From Deltaproteobacteria bacterium (GTDB taxonomy: Bacteria; Desulfobacterota; Desulfobacteria; Desulfobacterales; C00003060), in assembly GCA_019309245.1 (NCBI GenBank), contig JAFDGP010000160.1:1-6042 (forward strand): 6,042 bases of DNA, read 5' to 3'. The translations under genes were made by a program, and so were the position numbers. Below, piece by piece: positions 1 through 4,990 of this stretch; position 1 is the stretch's first letter; the number at the start of each line of letters is the position of its first letter. The notes under the pieces were generated by a model. It was not told the DNA's origin, searched no databases, and saw only the letters and a program-made list of their open reading frames with translations.

Positions 1-200
1 CCGGGCAGAATAATCCCACCTCGCGCGTCAAGCGTTTTCCCCGCAACCGGCCATGCCTCAAGGACGTGTTTGGAACACACACGGGCAATGCGACCGTCTC
101 GAATCACCACCACCGCATCGGCAATGACGTCAAAGGCAGGATTCAGCGTAAGGACCGTGCCGTTATGAACGATCAGATCATTGGTGGGTTTGTCCGGCAC
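1..200 (-). CDS. Second amidohydrolase of the MtaD/ATZ-TRZ family, N-terminal part only
   Basis: This is the first 66 codons of a gene that continues past the left edge. The start is GTG at 200-198, one base after the TAA of the upstream deaminase gene, so translational coupling is likely; no strong Shine-Dalgarno is visible. The visible residues, from PDKPTNDLIVHNG through DGRIARV to LDARGGIILPG, form the N-terminal beta-sandwich part of metal-dependent cytosine/adenosine-deaminase-like hydrolases. They align well with residues 4-64 of the neighbouring MtaD-type protein, which continues LVNTHTH at that point. The metal-binding His-x-His and all catalytic residues lie outside the window, so substrate and activity cannot be judged. 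Family membership is seen in the sequence. A role in nucleoside deamination together with its neighbours is inferred from the tandem arrangement. Confidence 0.85.
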   Translation of the reverse strand, partial: MPDKPTNDLIVHNGTVLTLNPAFDVIADAVVVIRDGRIARVCSKHVLEAWPVAGKTLDARGGIILP

Positions 201-201
201 C

Positions 202-1524
202 TTACTCGGTCTCTTTTTTGATGATTTTTATTGCGATCTTATTCACATCACGCATGACGGCTTCTTCGTGCAGGCTCAGCAACTGGCGGTCTTGCATGAG
301 AATGCGTCCGTTTACGATTGCAGTAACCACGTCGTGGCCGGATACCGTGTACACCAGGTGAGAATACACATTGTACATGGGCACCAAATGCGGCTGGTCG
401 ACATCCACAATGATCAGGTCCGCCTTTTTCCCGGGCTCAAGAGATCCGATACAGGCGTCCAGCCCCAGCACGCACGCGCCGTCCAAGGTAGCCATCTTGA
501 CCACGGTCCGGGCATCCAGGACAGTAGGGTCGAGAGTTTGAACCTTGTGGAGCTTGGCCAGGGTGTCCATTTCCTGAAACAGGTCCAGGTTGTTGTTGCT
601 CGCACAGCCGTCCGTGCCGACCCCCACCGTCACGCCTCGGGAAAGCAATGCCGGAATCGGAGCGATGCCGGAGGCCAGCTTCATATTGCTCTCCGGGTTG
701 TGAGCAACCTTGACATCGTACTGTTTGAGCAACGTGATGTCATTTTCCGTCAGGGCCACGCAGTGGTCGGCAATCAAGCGAGGGCCCAGGATACCCAGGT
801 CCGCCAGGTGTTCGGGCGGCGTCTTGCCAAACTTATCCTGGATCTGGGCTACTTCGTGTTGCGATTCGGACAGATGAATCACCATCGGTGCCTGGTTTTC
901 GTCCGCAATGGCCTTAAGCTTTTGAAGCAAATCCGGGGAACACAGGTAAGGTGAATGGGGCTCTACCGCAATGGTAATCAATGGATCCCGGCGCCATTTG
1001 TCGATCAAGGCACTGGTATATTCCAGCCCCTTTTCCACCGGCCCGTAGCTGGGAGAGGCAAAGTCATAAATGACCTCTCCCACCACAGCCCGCAGCCCGG
1101 CTTGTTTGGCCGCCTGCGCGACGGCGTCTTCAAACAGATACATGTCACAAAAAGTGGTGGTGCCCGATTTAATCATCTCCGCGCAGGCCAGCAGGGTGCT
1201 CCGATAGACCATATCCTGGGTAAGTTCGGCTTCGGCCGGGAAGATGTGTTCCTCAAGCCAGGTCATGAGCGGCAAATCATCGGCCAGCCCTCGAAAAAGG
1301 CTCATGGCCGCATGCGTGTGGGTATTGACCAGCCCGGGCATGACGATACCACCCTTGGCGTCAATCACCTTCGCCGCTTTATATTCCAGGAGCACGGCCT
1401 GCTGCGGTCCAGCAGCTGCAATGCGGTCTTGGGCTACGGCCACGGCCCCAGGTTCGATTACAGGCATATCCGGGGCCATGGTGACAAGCGTTGCGTTTTT
1501 AACCAAAATATCAACCAAATGCAT
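202..1524 (-). CDS. mtaD: 5-methylthioadenosine/S-adenosylhomocysteine deaminase (MtaD-type amidohydrolase)
   Basis: A 440-residue cytoplasmic zinc hydrolase of normal family length. The family deaminates 5'-methylthioadenosine to 5'-methylthioinosine and S-adenosylhomocysteine to S-inosylhomocysteine, releasing ammonia. The sequence shows the N-terminal beta-sandwich strand, then LVNTHTH with metal ligands H69 and H71. It also has VEPHSPYLCS at 188-196, HLSE with H217 (metal) and E220 (catalytic), DHC with H254, GTDG with D305 (metal), and the closing GSLEPGKKADLIIVD strand near 360-374. This set corresponds to the metal and catalytic residues I recall for Thermotoga TM0936. The ATG at 1524 is preceded by AAGG seven bases upstream. 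It lies 92 bases downstream of the nucleoside phosphorylase gene and one base before a paralogous amidohydrolase, which suggests an operon for nucleoside by-product salvage. The exact preference (methylthioadenosine, adenosylhomocysteine or adenosine) cannot be decided from sequence alone. Confidence 0.93.
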   Translation of the reverse strand: MHLVDILVKNATLVTMAPDMPVIEPGAVAVAQDRIAAAGPQQAVLLEYKAAKVIDAKGGIVMPGLVNTHTHAAMSLFRGLADDLPLMTWLEEHIFPAEAELTQDMVYRSTLLACAEMIKSGTTTFCDMYLFEDAVAQAAKQAGLRAVVGEVIYDFASPSYGPVEKGLEYTSALIDKWRRDPLITIAVEPHSPYLCSPDLLQKLKAIADENQAPMVIHLSESQHEVAQIQDKFGKTPPEHLADLGILGPRLIADHCVALTENDITLLKQYDVKVAHNPESNMKLASGIAPIPALLSRGVTVGVGTDGCASNNNLDLFQEMDTLAKLHKVQTLDPTVLDARTVVKMATLDGACVLGLDACIGSLEPGKKADLIIVDVDQPHLVPMYNVYSHLVYTVSGHDVVTAIVNGRILMQDRQLLSLHEEAVMRDVNKIAIKIIKKETE

Positions 1525-1555
1525 GAAAAAGCCTTAATCTGTTGATGATAGGAAT

Positions 1556-1582
1556 GCGGCCGCCGTTTTGAGAACGGTCCGC
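1556..1582. other. Imperfect hairpin between the phosphorylase and mtaD genes
   Basis: In the 92-base gap, GCGG (1556-1559) pairs with CCGC (1579-1582), and GCCGTT (1562-1567) pairs with AACGGT (1573-1578) around a TTGAG loop, with two unpaired bases on one side. No U-run follows it in the direction of transcription of these genes, so it is not a typical terminator. It may be an intercistronic RNA structure affecting processing or expression of mtaD, or have no role. Confidence 0.3.
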
Positions 1583-1616
1583 GATGCGCTTTTTTCCGGT
1601 TCCGGTTTGTCCCCGG

Positions 1617-2453
1617 TCAGGACCCGGGCAGTCCTTCAAGGACCCCTTCCACGATGGCCCGAACCTTTGGAGCAGCCGTCTCGGCGGTCGCGATCACGTC
1701 TTCGATTTGACATGGCGCCGGTGCATCGGGCAAGTTCATGTTGGTAATCACGGAAAGCCCGAGTATGGCCATGCCGCCGTGAACAGCGGTGATCACCTCT
1801 GGAATCGTAGAAAGCCCCACTGCATCAGCACCGATCGTCTTTAAAAAGCGTATCTCGGCCGGAGTCTCCAGCGACGGTCCGGCCAGCCCCACATAAATCC
1901 CTTTTCGCAAGCCGATCCCACGCCGCAGGGCAGCCTGCTCGGCCAGGGCCATCAAGCTGGGATCGTAGACGCGGATCATCTCCGGAAACCGCGGTCCCCA
2001 TTCGTCGATGTTGGGGCCGATGAGCGGGTTGTTGCCTGTAAGGTTGATATGGTCTGCGATGAGCATGATGTCACCCGTGCAAAACAGAGGGTTGATCCCC
2101 CCTGAGGCATTGGTCACGATCAGCGTCTTGACCCCCAGAAGCTGCATCGTTCGGATCGGCAAGGAGATCTGGGCCATGGTGTATCCTTCGTAGTAATGGA
2201 ACCGGCCCTGCATGGCGATCACCGCCTTGCCCTTCACATGTCCGATCACCAACCGGCCCTGGTGGCCGCTCACCGTGGAGGCCGGAAAGTGGGGAATTTC
2301 ATCATAATCCAGGCTCACAGCGTCTTCCATGGCCTTAAGGGTGTCTCCAAGGCCGGTTCCCGCCAGAAAACCGATCTGGGGCGTCACAGGCGACATCGCT
2401 TCCACGGTCCGGACCGCCTCAAGCACCTGCTGTTTGAATTTTTGCATTGTCAT
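1617..2453 (-). CDS. Purine nucleoside phosphorylase family protein, candidate 5'-methylthioinosine phosphorylase
   Basis: A 278-residue trimeric-type (PNP/MTAP superfamily) phosphorylase, close to the usual 270-290 residues. It should split a purine nucleoside with phosphate into free base and ribose 1-phosphate in the cytoplasm. Residue positions nearly match human PNP as I remember it: phosphate loop GTGLG with T33, H64 (SGHQG), R84 and H86 (GRFHYYEG), NASGG with N115-A116, E196 (GPSLET), S215 (LSTIPEV) and N238 (VITN). The Asn and Glu pair is the family signature for 6-oxopurines such as hypoxanthine. T33 is Ser in PNP but Thr in methylthioadenosine phosphorylases. I250 falls where PNP has His257, which contacts the 5'-hydroxyl; a hydrophobic residue there is typical of 5'-methylthio specificity. 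With mtaD downstream, methylthioinosine is the best guess, and inosine/guanosine remains possible. The start is ATG 2453 or ATG 2447 (see the ribosome-binding site). Confidence 0.92.
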   Translation of the reverse strand: MTMQKFKQQVLEAVRTVEAMSPVTPQIGFLAGTGLGDTLKAMEDAVSLDYDEIPHFPASTVSGHQGRLVIGHVKGKAVIAMQGRFHYYEGYTMAQISLPIRTMQLLGVKTLIVTNASGGINPLFCTGDIMLIADHINLTGNNPLIGPNIDEWGPRFPEMIRVYDPSLMALAEQAALRRGIGLRKGIYVGLAGPSLETPAEIRFLKTIGADAVGLSTIPEVITAVHGGMAILGLSVITNMNLPDAPAPCQIEDVIATAETAAPKVRAIVEGVLEGLPGS

Positions 2454-2456
2454 CCA

Positions 2457-2461
2457 TCCTT
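2457..2461 (-). promoter_or_regulatory. Ribosome-binding site of the phosphorylase gene
   Basis: AAGGA on the minus strand lies three bases before the ATG at 2453 and nine bases before the in-frame ATG at 2447. The latter has the more usual spacing, so the protein may begin two residues later, at MQKF. Confidence 0.6.
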
Positions 2462-2494
2462 AAAATAGAACGGTTTTTGCGCAACCTGTCAGGA

Positions 2495-2502
2495 GTGCCA
2501 CG
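2495..2502. repeat. Left target-site duplication of the 206-bp element
   Basis: GTGCCACG is repeated exactly at 2709-2716, on either side of the inverted-repeat element. Eight bases is a common duplication length for DDE transposases. The last base overlaps the first G of the inverted terminus. Confidence 0.7.
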
Positions 2503-2561
2503 AGACCTTTGCACAACTCGCAGCTCTGGCTTACAAGGCGATATTTTACGCGCCCAGCCGC

Positions 2562-2596
2562 TCGGGAGTCGGGTCGTTTTGCCGAAAGGCGATATG
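2562..2596 (+). repeat. Left 35-base inverted arm inside the 206-bp element
   Basis: It begins TCGGGAGTCGGGTCG and ends AAGGCGATATG. It pairs with 2650-2684 at about 30 of 35 positions, enough to form a long stem in single-stranded DNA or RNA. Confidence 0.85.
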
Positions 2597-2649
2597 CCGA
2601 TTCCGCCTGAGGCGGAGCGCGGCCCGACTCAGGCGGGCTCGGTCTGGAT

Positions 2650-2684
2650 CATATCGCCTTGAGGGAAGGCGACCCGACTCCCGA
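2650..2684 (-). repeat. Right 35-base inverted arm inside the 206-bp element
   Basis: Reverse complement of the left arm at 2562-2596. The outer 15 and inner 11 bases are exact, and the middle nine bases differ at five positions. Confidence 0.85.
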
Positions 2685-2708
2685 CAGAGGGTTGTGAAAA
2701 GCTCTCCG

Positions 2709-2716
2709 GTGCCACG
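2709..2716. repeat. Right target-site duplication of the 206-bp element
   Basis: Exact second copy of GTGCCACG (first copy 2495-2502). It lies 11 bases upstream of the -35 box of the plus-strand promoter, so the insertion landed next to that promoter without destroying it. Confidence 0.7.
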
Positions 2717-2726
2717 CAAACAATCC

Positions 2727-2755
2727 TTGAAACAAAACGTGGTGTACCTTAGAAT
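2727..2755 (+). promoter_or_regulatory. Probable sigma70-type promoter of the RseC-family gene
   Basis: TTGAAA at 2727-2732 and TAGAAT at 2750-2755 are separated by 17 bases; each box differs from the sigma70 consensus at one position. It points toward the RseC-family gene and would give a leader of roughly 130 bases. It is the best promoter match I see in the window. Confidence 0.65.
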
Positions 2756-2782
2756 GTCGTTCTCAGGATAGTCAAACACAAA

Positions 2783-2832
2783 TTTGGGCCTTCAGACGCC
2801 CCCCAAAGGGTGGCTGGATTAAATAGCCGCCC
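2783..2832 (+). other. Two adjacent hairpins in the leader of the RseC-family gene
   Basis: TTTGGG (2783-2788) pairs with CCCAAA (2802-2807) around a 13-base loop. Immediately after it, GGGTGGCT (2808-2815) pairs with AGCCGCCC (2825-2832), including one G-U pair, around a 9-base loop. They lie in the approximately 130-base leader between promoter and start codon. No following U-run makes this a clear attenuator, and I do not recognise a known riboswitch. Confidence 0.35.
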
Positions 2833-2890
2833 TCTCGCGGGGACACGTATTGACAGAAGGGGCGCACGGGCCGCAAAGGATGTAAACGCT

Positions 2891-3379
2891 ATGGGACAAC
2901 AGGTCACCAAAACAGGCGTAGTCAAGGCCATTCAAGGCTCTATGGCCGTCGCCATGACGACCCGCGAAGAGGCGTGTAAGCACTGCAAGGCCCGGGGGAG
3001 CTGCGAAATGCTGGGGGGGTCCGGAATCGATGTGGAGGTCAGGGCCTTGAACACGGTCGGGGCACAGGTCGGAGATATCGTGACAATCAGCATGAAGAGC
3101 AGTTCCGTGCTCAAGGCCTCCTTTTTTATTTATATGGTGCCCATTCTCGCCTTGATCATCGGGATGGTTGCCGGCTTTGTCCTGGCAAAAGTGGTCCCCC
3201 TGAAAGAAGAGCTGTCTGTTGGCATCATGGCCGCCCTCGGTGTGGCAATATCTTTTGTGTGGCTGAACCGAAAGGCGGAATCTCTTTCTCAGCAACGGGA
3301 ATTTATACCTGAAATCATTTCCAAAAGACGCCCTGCCCAGCCGTTGTCAGACGTTCCGCCACAGTGTTCCCTCGGGTGA
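2891..3379 (+). CDS. RseC/MucC-family inner-membrane protein, 3' end set by a mobile element
   Basis: A 162-residue protein of the RseC/MucC (SoxR-reducing system) family. It has an N-terminal domain opening GVVKAIQGSMAVAMT, a cysteine cluster C29-x2-C32-x5-C38 in REEACKHCKARGSC, then a small beta region. Two membrane segments follow at about 76-102 and 108-125, with a short charged C-terminal tail. The family is linked to electron transfer that keeps the SoxR iron-sulfur cluster reduced and to modulation of sigma-E; its biochemical role is not settled. No rnf, rpoE, rseA or soxR gene is visible, so it stands alone here. The start chosen is ATG 2891, with AAAGGA ten bases upstream; an in-frame GTG at 2810 would add 27 unlikely residues overlapping a leader hairpin. 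The TGA stop is the first three bases of an inserted element. Without the insertion the frame would continue four codons (QDRL) to TAG at 3510-3512. Confidence 0.85.
   Translation: MGQQVTKTGVVKAIQGSMAVAMTTREEACKHCKARGSCEMLGGSGIDVEVRALNTVGAQVGDIVTISMKSSSVLKASFFIYMVPILALIIGMVAGFVLAKVVPLKEELSVGIMAALGVAISFVWLNRKAESLSQQREFIPEIISKRRPAQPLSDVPPQCSLG
3369..3376. repeat. Left target-site duplication of the 113-bp element
   Basis: CCCTCGGG, repeated exactly at 3490-3497. This copy lies inside the RseC-family coding sequence and encodes part of its last three residues, Ser-Leu-Gly. Confidence 0.75.
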
Positions 3380-3489
3380 GACCTTTGAAAAATGTTCAAT
3401 TTTGGCGAAGATTTCAACTTTGAGGATTGATCCGCTTGAGGCGGAGAGCCAGATGGAAGAATTGGGCAAAAGGAGACTTTTGCAAAGGC
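3377..3489. mobile_element. MITE-like non-coding element, 113 bp, between convergent genes
   Basis: It is bounded by an exact 8-base direct repeat. The ends are inverted: ACCTTTGAAAAA at 3381-3392 matches the reverse complement of 3478-3489 at 10 of 12 bases. The left end (GAGACCTTTG) is the same as the left end of the 206-bp element. A central small hairpin, TCCGC-TTGAG-GCGGA (3431-3445), resembles the core of that element (2602-2616), so the two appear to be one family. No protein is encoded. It lies between the RseC-family gene and the convergent PHP gene, where its structure may serve as a transcription terminator. It provides the RseC-family stop codon. Confidence 0.75.
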
Positions 3490-3497
3490 CCCTCGGG
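3490..3497. repeat. Right target-site duplication of the 113-bp element
   Basis: Exact copy of CCCTCGGG from 3369-3376. Bases 3498-3512 after it (CAG GAC CGG CTT TAG) are in frame with the interrupted gene and look like its original end. Confidence 0.75.
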
Positions 3498-3514
3498 CAG
3501 GACCGGCTTTAGCC

Positions 3515-4426
3515 TCATGGATTTCCTTCACCCCCCGATGCACAGGCTTTAAGGGCCTTAACCAGGTGATAGGGAATCCGCAGATCACCCCGTCCCACAC
3601 CCAAACGAATGTCCGGCTTAAGTACCCCATGGAAGTCCGTGCCTCCGGTCATGACCAGGCCGTACCGAACGGCAAGCTGCTCATAGGCAGCTATGCGTTC
3701 GGGATCGTGGCCAGGATAGTACGCCTCAATGCCTTTCAGCCCCAACCCTTTGAGCTCGGACACAATAGCTGACAGCTCCGCATCGCCGGCGGCATTGAGC
3801 GAGCCGGGGTGTGCCAGTACCGGCACCCCGCCCGCTGCCGAAATGGCGGCGATGGCCTCGGCGGCAGATAGCCGGGACTTTGGGACATAGGCCGGGCGGC
3901 CGGATTTTAAGAACCTGTCGAAGGCCTGGTCGATGTCGTGGACAACGCCTTTTCGAACAAGCACGAGGGCAAAGTGCGGGCGTCCCACCTGTCCCCCGCC
4001 GGCTATATCGCACACCTCGTCGTATTGGACATCAATGCCCAGCCGCCGGAGCCTTTCCGTGATCTTGAGATTCCTTTCCACCCGGGCCTTTTGAAGTACG
4101 GCCAGGGCATCTCTTAATGCCAAGGCGTCCGCACGAAAAAGGTAGCCGAGAAGGTGCAGGGCCCCTCCGGAAAACCGCGCACTGATTTCTACACCCGACA
4201 TGACCTCCAGGGGTGGGGCGTCCGGGCAGGCCAGGGCCTCCAAGGTACCGGCTACGGTGTCGTGATCGGTAATGGCAATGGCCTTCAGACCGGCTTTTTT
4301 TGCGGCAAGAATGATCTCAACGGGTGACAGGGACCCGTCAGAGGCGGTGGAGTGAATATGGAGGTCAATACATCCGGAAAGCGTGGTTAGAATGTCCTTA
4401 AAGACCGTCGACGCCTTAAAGACCAA
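3515..4426 (-). CDS. PHP-domain metal-dependent phosphoesterase (RNase AM / nucleoside 3',5'-bisphosphate phosphatase type)
   Basis: A 303-residue cytoplasmic PHP phosphoesterase of usual family length. Characterised relatives (E. coli YciV/RnmA and nucleoside 3',5'-bisphosphate phosphatases) remove 3'-phosphates from pAp-type nucleotides or trim 5' ends of RNA; which activity applies here is not decidable. Metal-ligand motifs are complete: DLHIHS (H23, H25), D30 in ASDGS, TDHD (H55), GVEIS (E80), GRPH (H151), LAHPG (H206) and GTDFHG (D264, H266). The insertion region at about 100-180 is typical of this subfamily. The start is TTG at 4426-4424. I saw no in-frame ATG or GTG before the essential first HIH motif, so a non-ATG start seems forced. 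It overlaps the dksA stop codon by 11 bases, pointing to translational coupling. It was probably once almost abutting the convergent RseC-family gene, with two bases between stops, before the 113-bp insertion. Confidence 0.88.
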   Translation of the reverse strand: MVFKASTVFKDILTTLSGCIDLHIHSTASDGSLSPVEIILAAKKAGLKAIAITDHDTVAGTLEALACPDAPPLEVMSGVEISARFSGGALHLLGYLFRADALALRDALAVLQKARVERNLKITERLRRLGIDVQYDEVCDIAGGGQVGRPHFALVLVRKGVVHDIDQAFDRFLKSGRPAYVPKSRLSAAEAIAAISAAGGVPVLAHPGSLNAAGDAELSAIVSELKGLGLKGIEAYYPGHDPERIAAYEQLAVRYGLVMTGGTDFHGVLKPDIRLGVGRGDLRIPYHLVKALKACASGGEGNP

Positions 4427-4778
4427 GCGCGTTTTCGCGAGCCTCTTCTTTGGTTTTACACTCGATACACTGCGTGGTTACAGGGCGGGCCTTGAGCCGT
4501 TTAATGGAAATGTTTTCCCCGCAATTCTCACACACGCCGTAGGTTCCGTCTTCGATACGTTCCAGGGCTTCCCTGATCTTGGCAATCAACTTGCGTTCTC
4601 TATCTCGAATCCGCAGGGTAAAATTGCGATCCGATTCCATAGCCGCCCGATCGGTCGGGTCCGGAAAGCCGGGCTTCTCGTCGATCATGCCCGACACGGT
4701 GCCGCTGGCCTCGGCAAGAAGGCTCTCCAAACGTTCCGTCAACAGTTTCTTAAAAAATTCCAGATCTTTTTTCTTCAT
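4416..4778 (-). CDS. dksA: DksA/TraR-family C4 zinc-finger transcription factor
   Basis: A 120-residue DksA homolog, shorter than the 151 residues of E. coli DksA because the N-terminus is reduced. DksA binds the RNA polymerase secondary channel and, with (p)ppGpp, adjusts promoters for rRNA and amino-acid genes. Counting from ATG 4778, the coiled-coil tip motif FPDPTDRAAME at 38-48 carries D40 and D43, matching the functional E. coli pair D71/D74. RDRERKLIAKI follows in the returning helix. The zinc finger is C83-x2-C86 (VCENCGE) and C104-x2-C107 (QCIECKT), with all four cysteines present. ATG 4778 is preferred over TTG 4784 because GGTAGG lies six bases upstream of it. The gene overlaps the downstream PHP gene, forming a probable two-gene operon. 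The conserved tip and finger suggest a full DksA rather than a phage TraR-like relic. Confidence 0.93.
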   Translation of the reverse strand: MKKKDLEFFKKLLTERLESLLAEASGTVSGMIDEKPGFPDPTDRAAMESDRNFTLRIRDRERKLIAKIREALERIEDGTYGVCENCGENISIKRLKARPVTTQCIECKTKEEARENALGL

Positions 4779-4784
4779 GGTCAA

Positions 4785-4790
4785 CCTACC
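4785..4790 (-). promoter_or_regulatory. Ribosome-binding site of dksA
   Basis: GGTAGG on the minus strand is six bases from ATG 4778. It overlaps or abuts the alternative TTG at 4784, which argues against that longer start. Confidence 0.55.
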
Positions 4791-4904
4791 AGAATCAGAC
4801 GTAAAGGCCTGAAGCTTTAGAAGGCCCCAACACCCCTCATCGCCCGTTCGGAGATGAATCCAACATATTGGCGGGCTGGATCAGGCCTCTTTGAAATAGC
4901 AAAA

Positions 4905-4931
4905 ATTATCACAACCTGATAGGGTTGTAAA
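4905..4931 (-). promoter_or_regulatory. Possible extended -10 promoter for dksA
   Basis: Read on the minus strand, TTTACA (4931-4926) and GATAAT (4910-4905) are each one base from the sigma70 consensus. The spacer is 15 bases and a TG lies one base ahead of the -10 box. The short spacer is compatible with an extended -10 promoter. It would give a leader of about 120 bases before the dksA ATG. Confidence 0.35.
4911..4928. other. Short palindrome in the dksA / spermidine-synthase-like divergent region
   Basis: ACAACC (4911-4916) and GGTTGT (4923-4928) form a 6-base inverted repeat around TGATAG. It lies inside the spacer of the candidate dksA promoter, where an operator could sit; no regulator is identified. 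Confidence 0.3.
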
Positions 4932-4972
4932 GAAAAAACATTCAGGCGAATGCAACCGGCGTGAAAACACGC

Positions 4973-4978
4973 AAGGAG
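4973..4978 (+). promoter_or_regulatory. Ribosome-binding site of the spermidine-synthase-like gene
   Basis: AAGGAG lies 12 bases before ATG 4991, longer than usual. An in-frame GTG at 4961 is upstream of this site and lacks its own, so ATG 4991 is still preferred. Confidence 0.45.
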
Positions 4979-4990
4979 CCCAGTCTCTCG

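Larger units (their letters stand above)
2503..2708. mobile_element. MITE-like non-coding element, 206 bp, with nested inverted repeats
   Basis: The ends are inverted repeats: GAGACCTTTGCACAAC at 2502-2517 matches the reverse complement of 2691-2706 at 14 of 16 bases. Inside lie two 35-base arms, 2562-2596 and 2650-2684. They are inverted copies with 15 and 11 perfectly matching bases around a weaker 9-base middle. The loop holds a smaller 9-base stem (CCGCCTGAG at 2603-2611 with CTCAGGCGG at 2628-2636). A further direct copy of AAGGCGATAT sits at 2535-2544. No credible protein is encoded; the short open frames across it follow the palindrome. It sits about 40 bases upstream of the phosphorylase start, in the divergent region, and so separates that gene from any promoter further upstream. 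It lacks a transposase, so any movement would need one supplied in trans; the source family is unknown. Confidence 0.75.

Noticed and set aside
2462..2484. Minus-strand CTGACA ... TATTTT as a promoter for the phosphorylase gene
   Set aside because: The spacer is about 19 bases and transcription would start at or past the ribosome-binding site, so it would not give a normal translatable leader.
2546..2779. Open frames of 71 and 77 residues across the 206-bp element (plus 2447-2662, minus 2546-2779)
   Set aside because: They run through the inverted-repeat arms, lack good ribosome-binding sites, have low-complexity Arg-rich translations and resemble no family. They are by-products of the palindrome.
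2850..2855. TTGACA, a perfect -35 box, upstream of the RseC-family start
   Set aside because: No acceptable -10 box lies 15-19 bases downstream; the sequence there is GC-rich up to the ribosome-binding site. The TTGAAA/TAGAAT pair at 2727-2755 is much better.
2810..2890. Upstream GTG start at 2810 for the RseC-family gene
   Set aside because: The extra 27 residues do not look like the family N-terminus, the GTG lies inside a leader hairpin, and AAAGGA is well placed for ATG 2891.
2841..2890. Possible riboswitch in the GC-rich leader next to the RseC-family start
   Set aside because: I could not match the conserved bases of any class I know; two simple hairpins are all that can be supported.
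3289..3630. 113-residue minus-strand open frame spanning the PHP/RseC junction
   Set aside because: It overlaps two well-supported genes and the inserted element in the wrong frame, with no recognisable domain.
4886..4910. CCTCTTTGAAATAGCAAAAATT as a third copy of the element terminus
   Set aside because: It resembles the GAGACCTTTGAAAAA end only loosely, and I found no partner inverted end or flanking direct repeat nearby.
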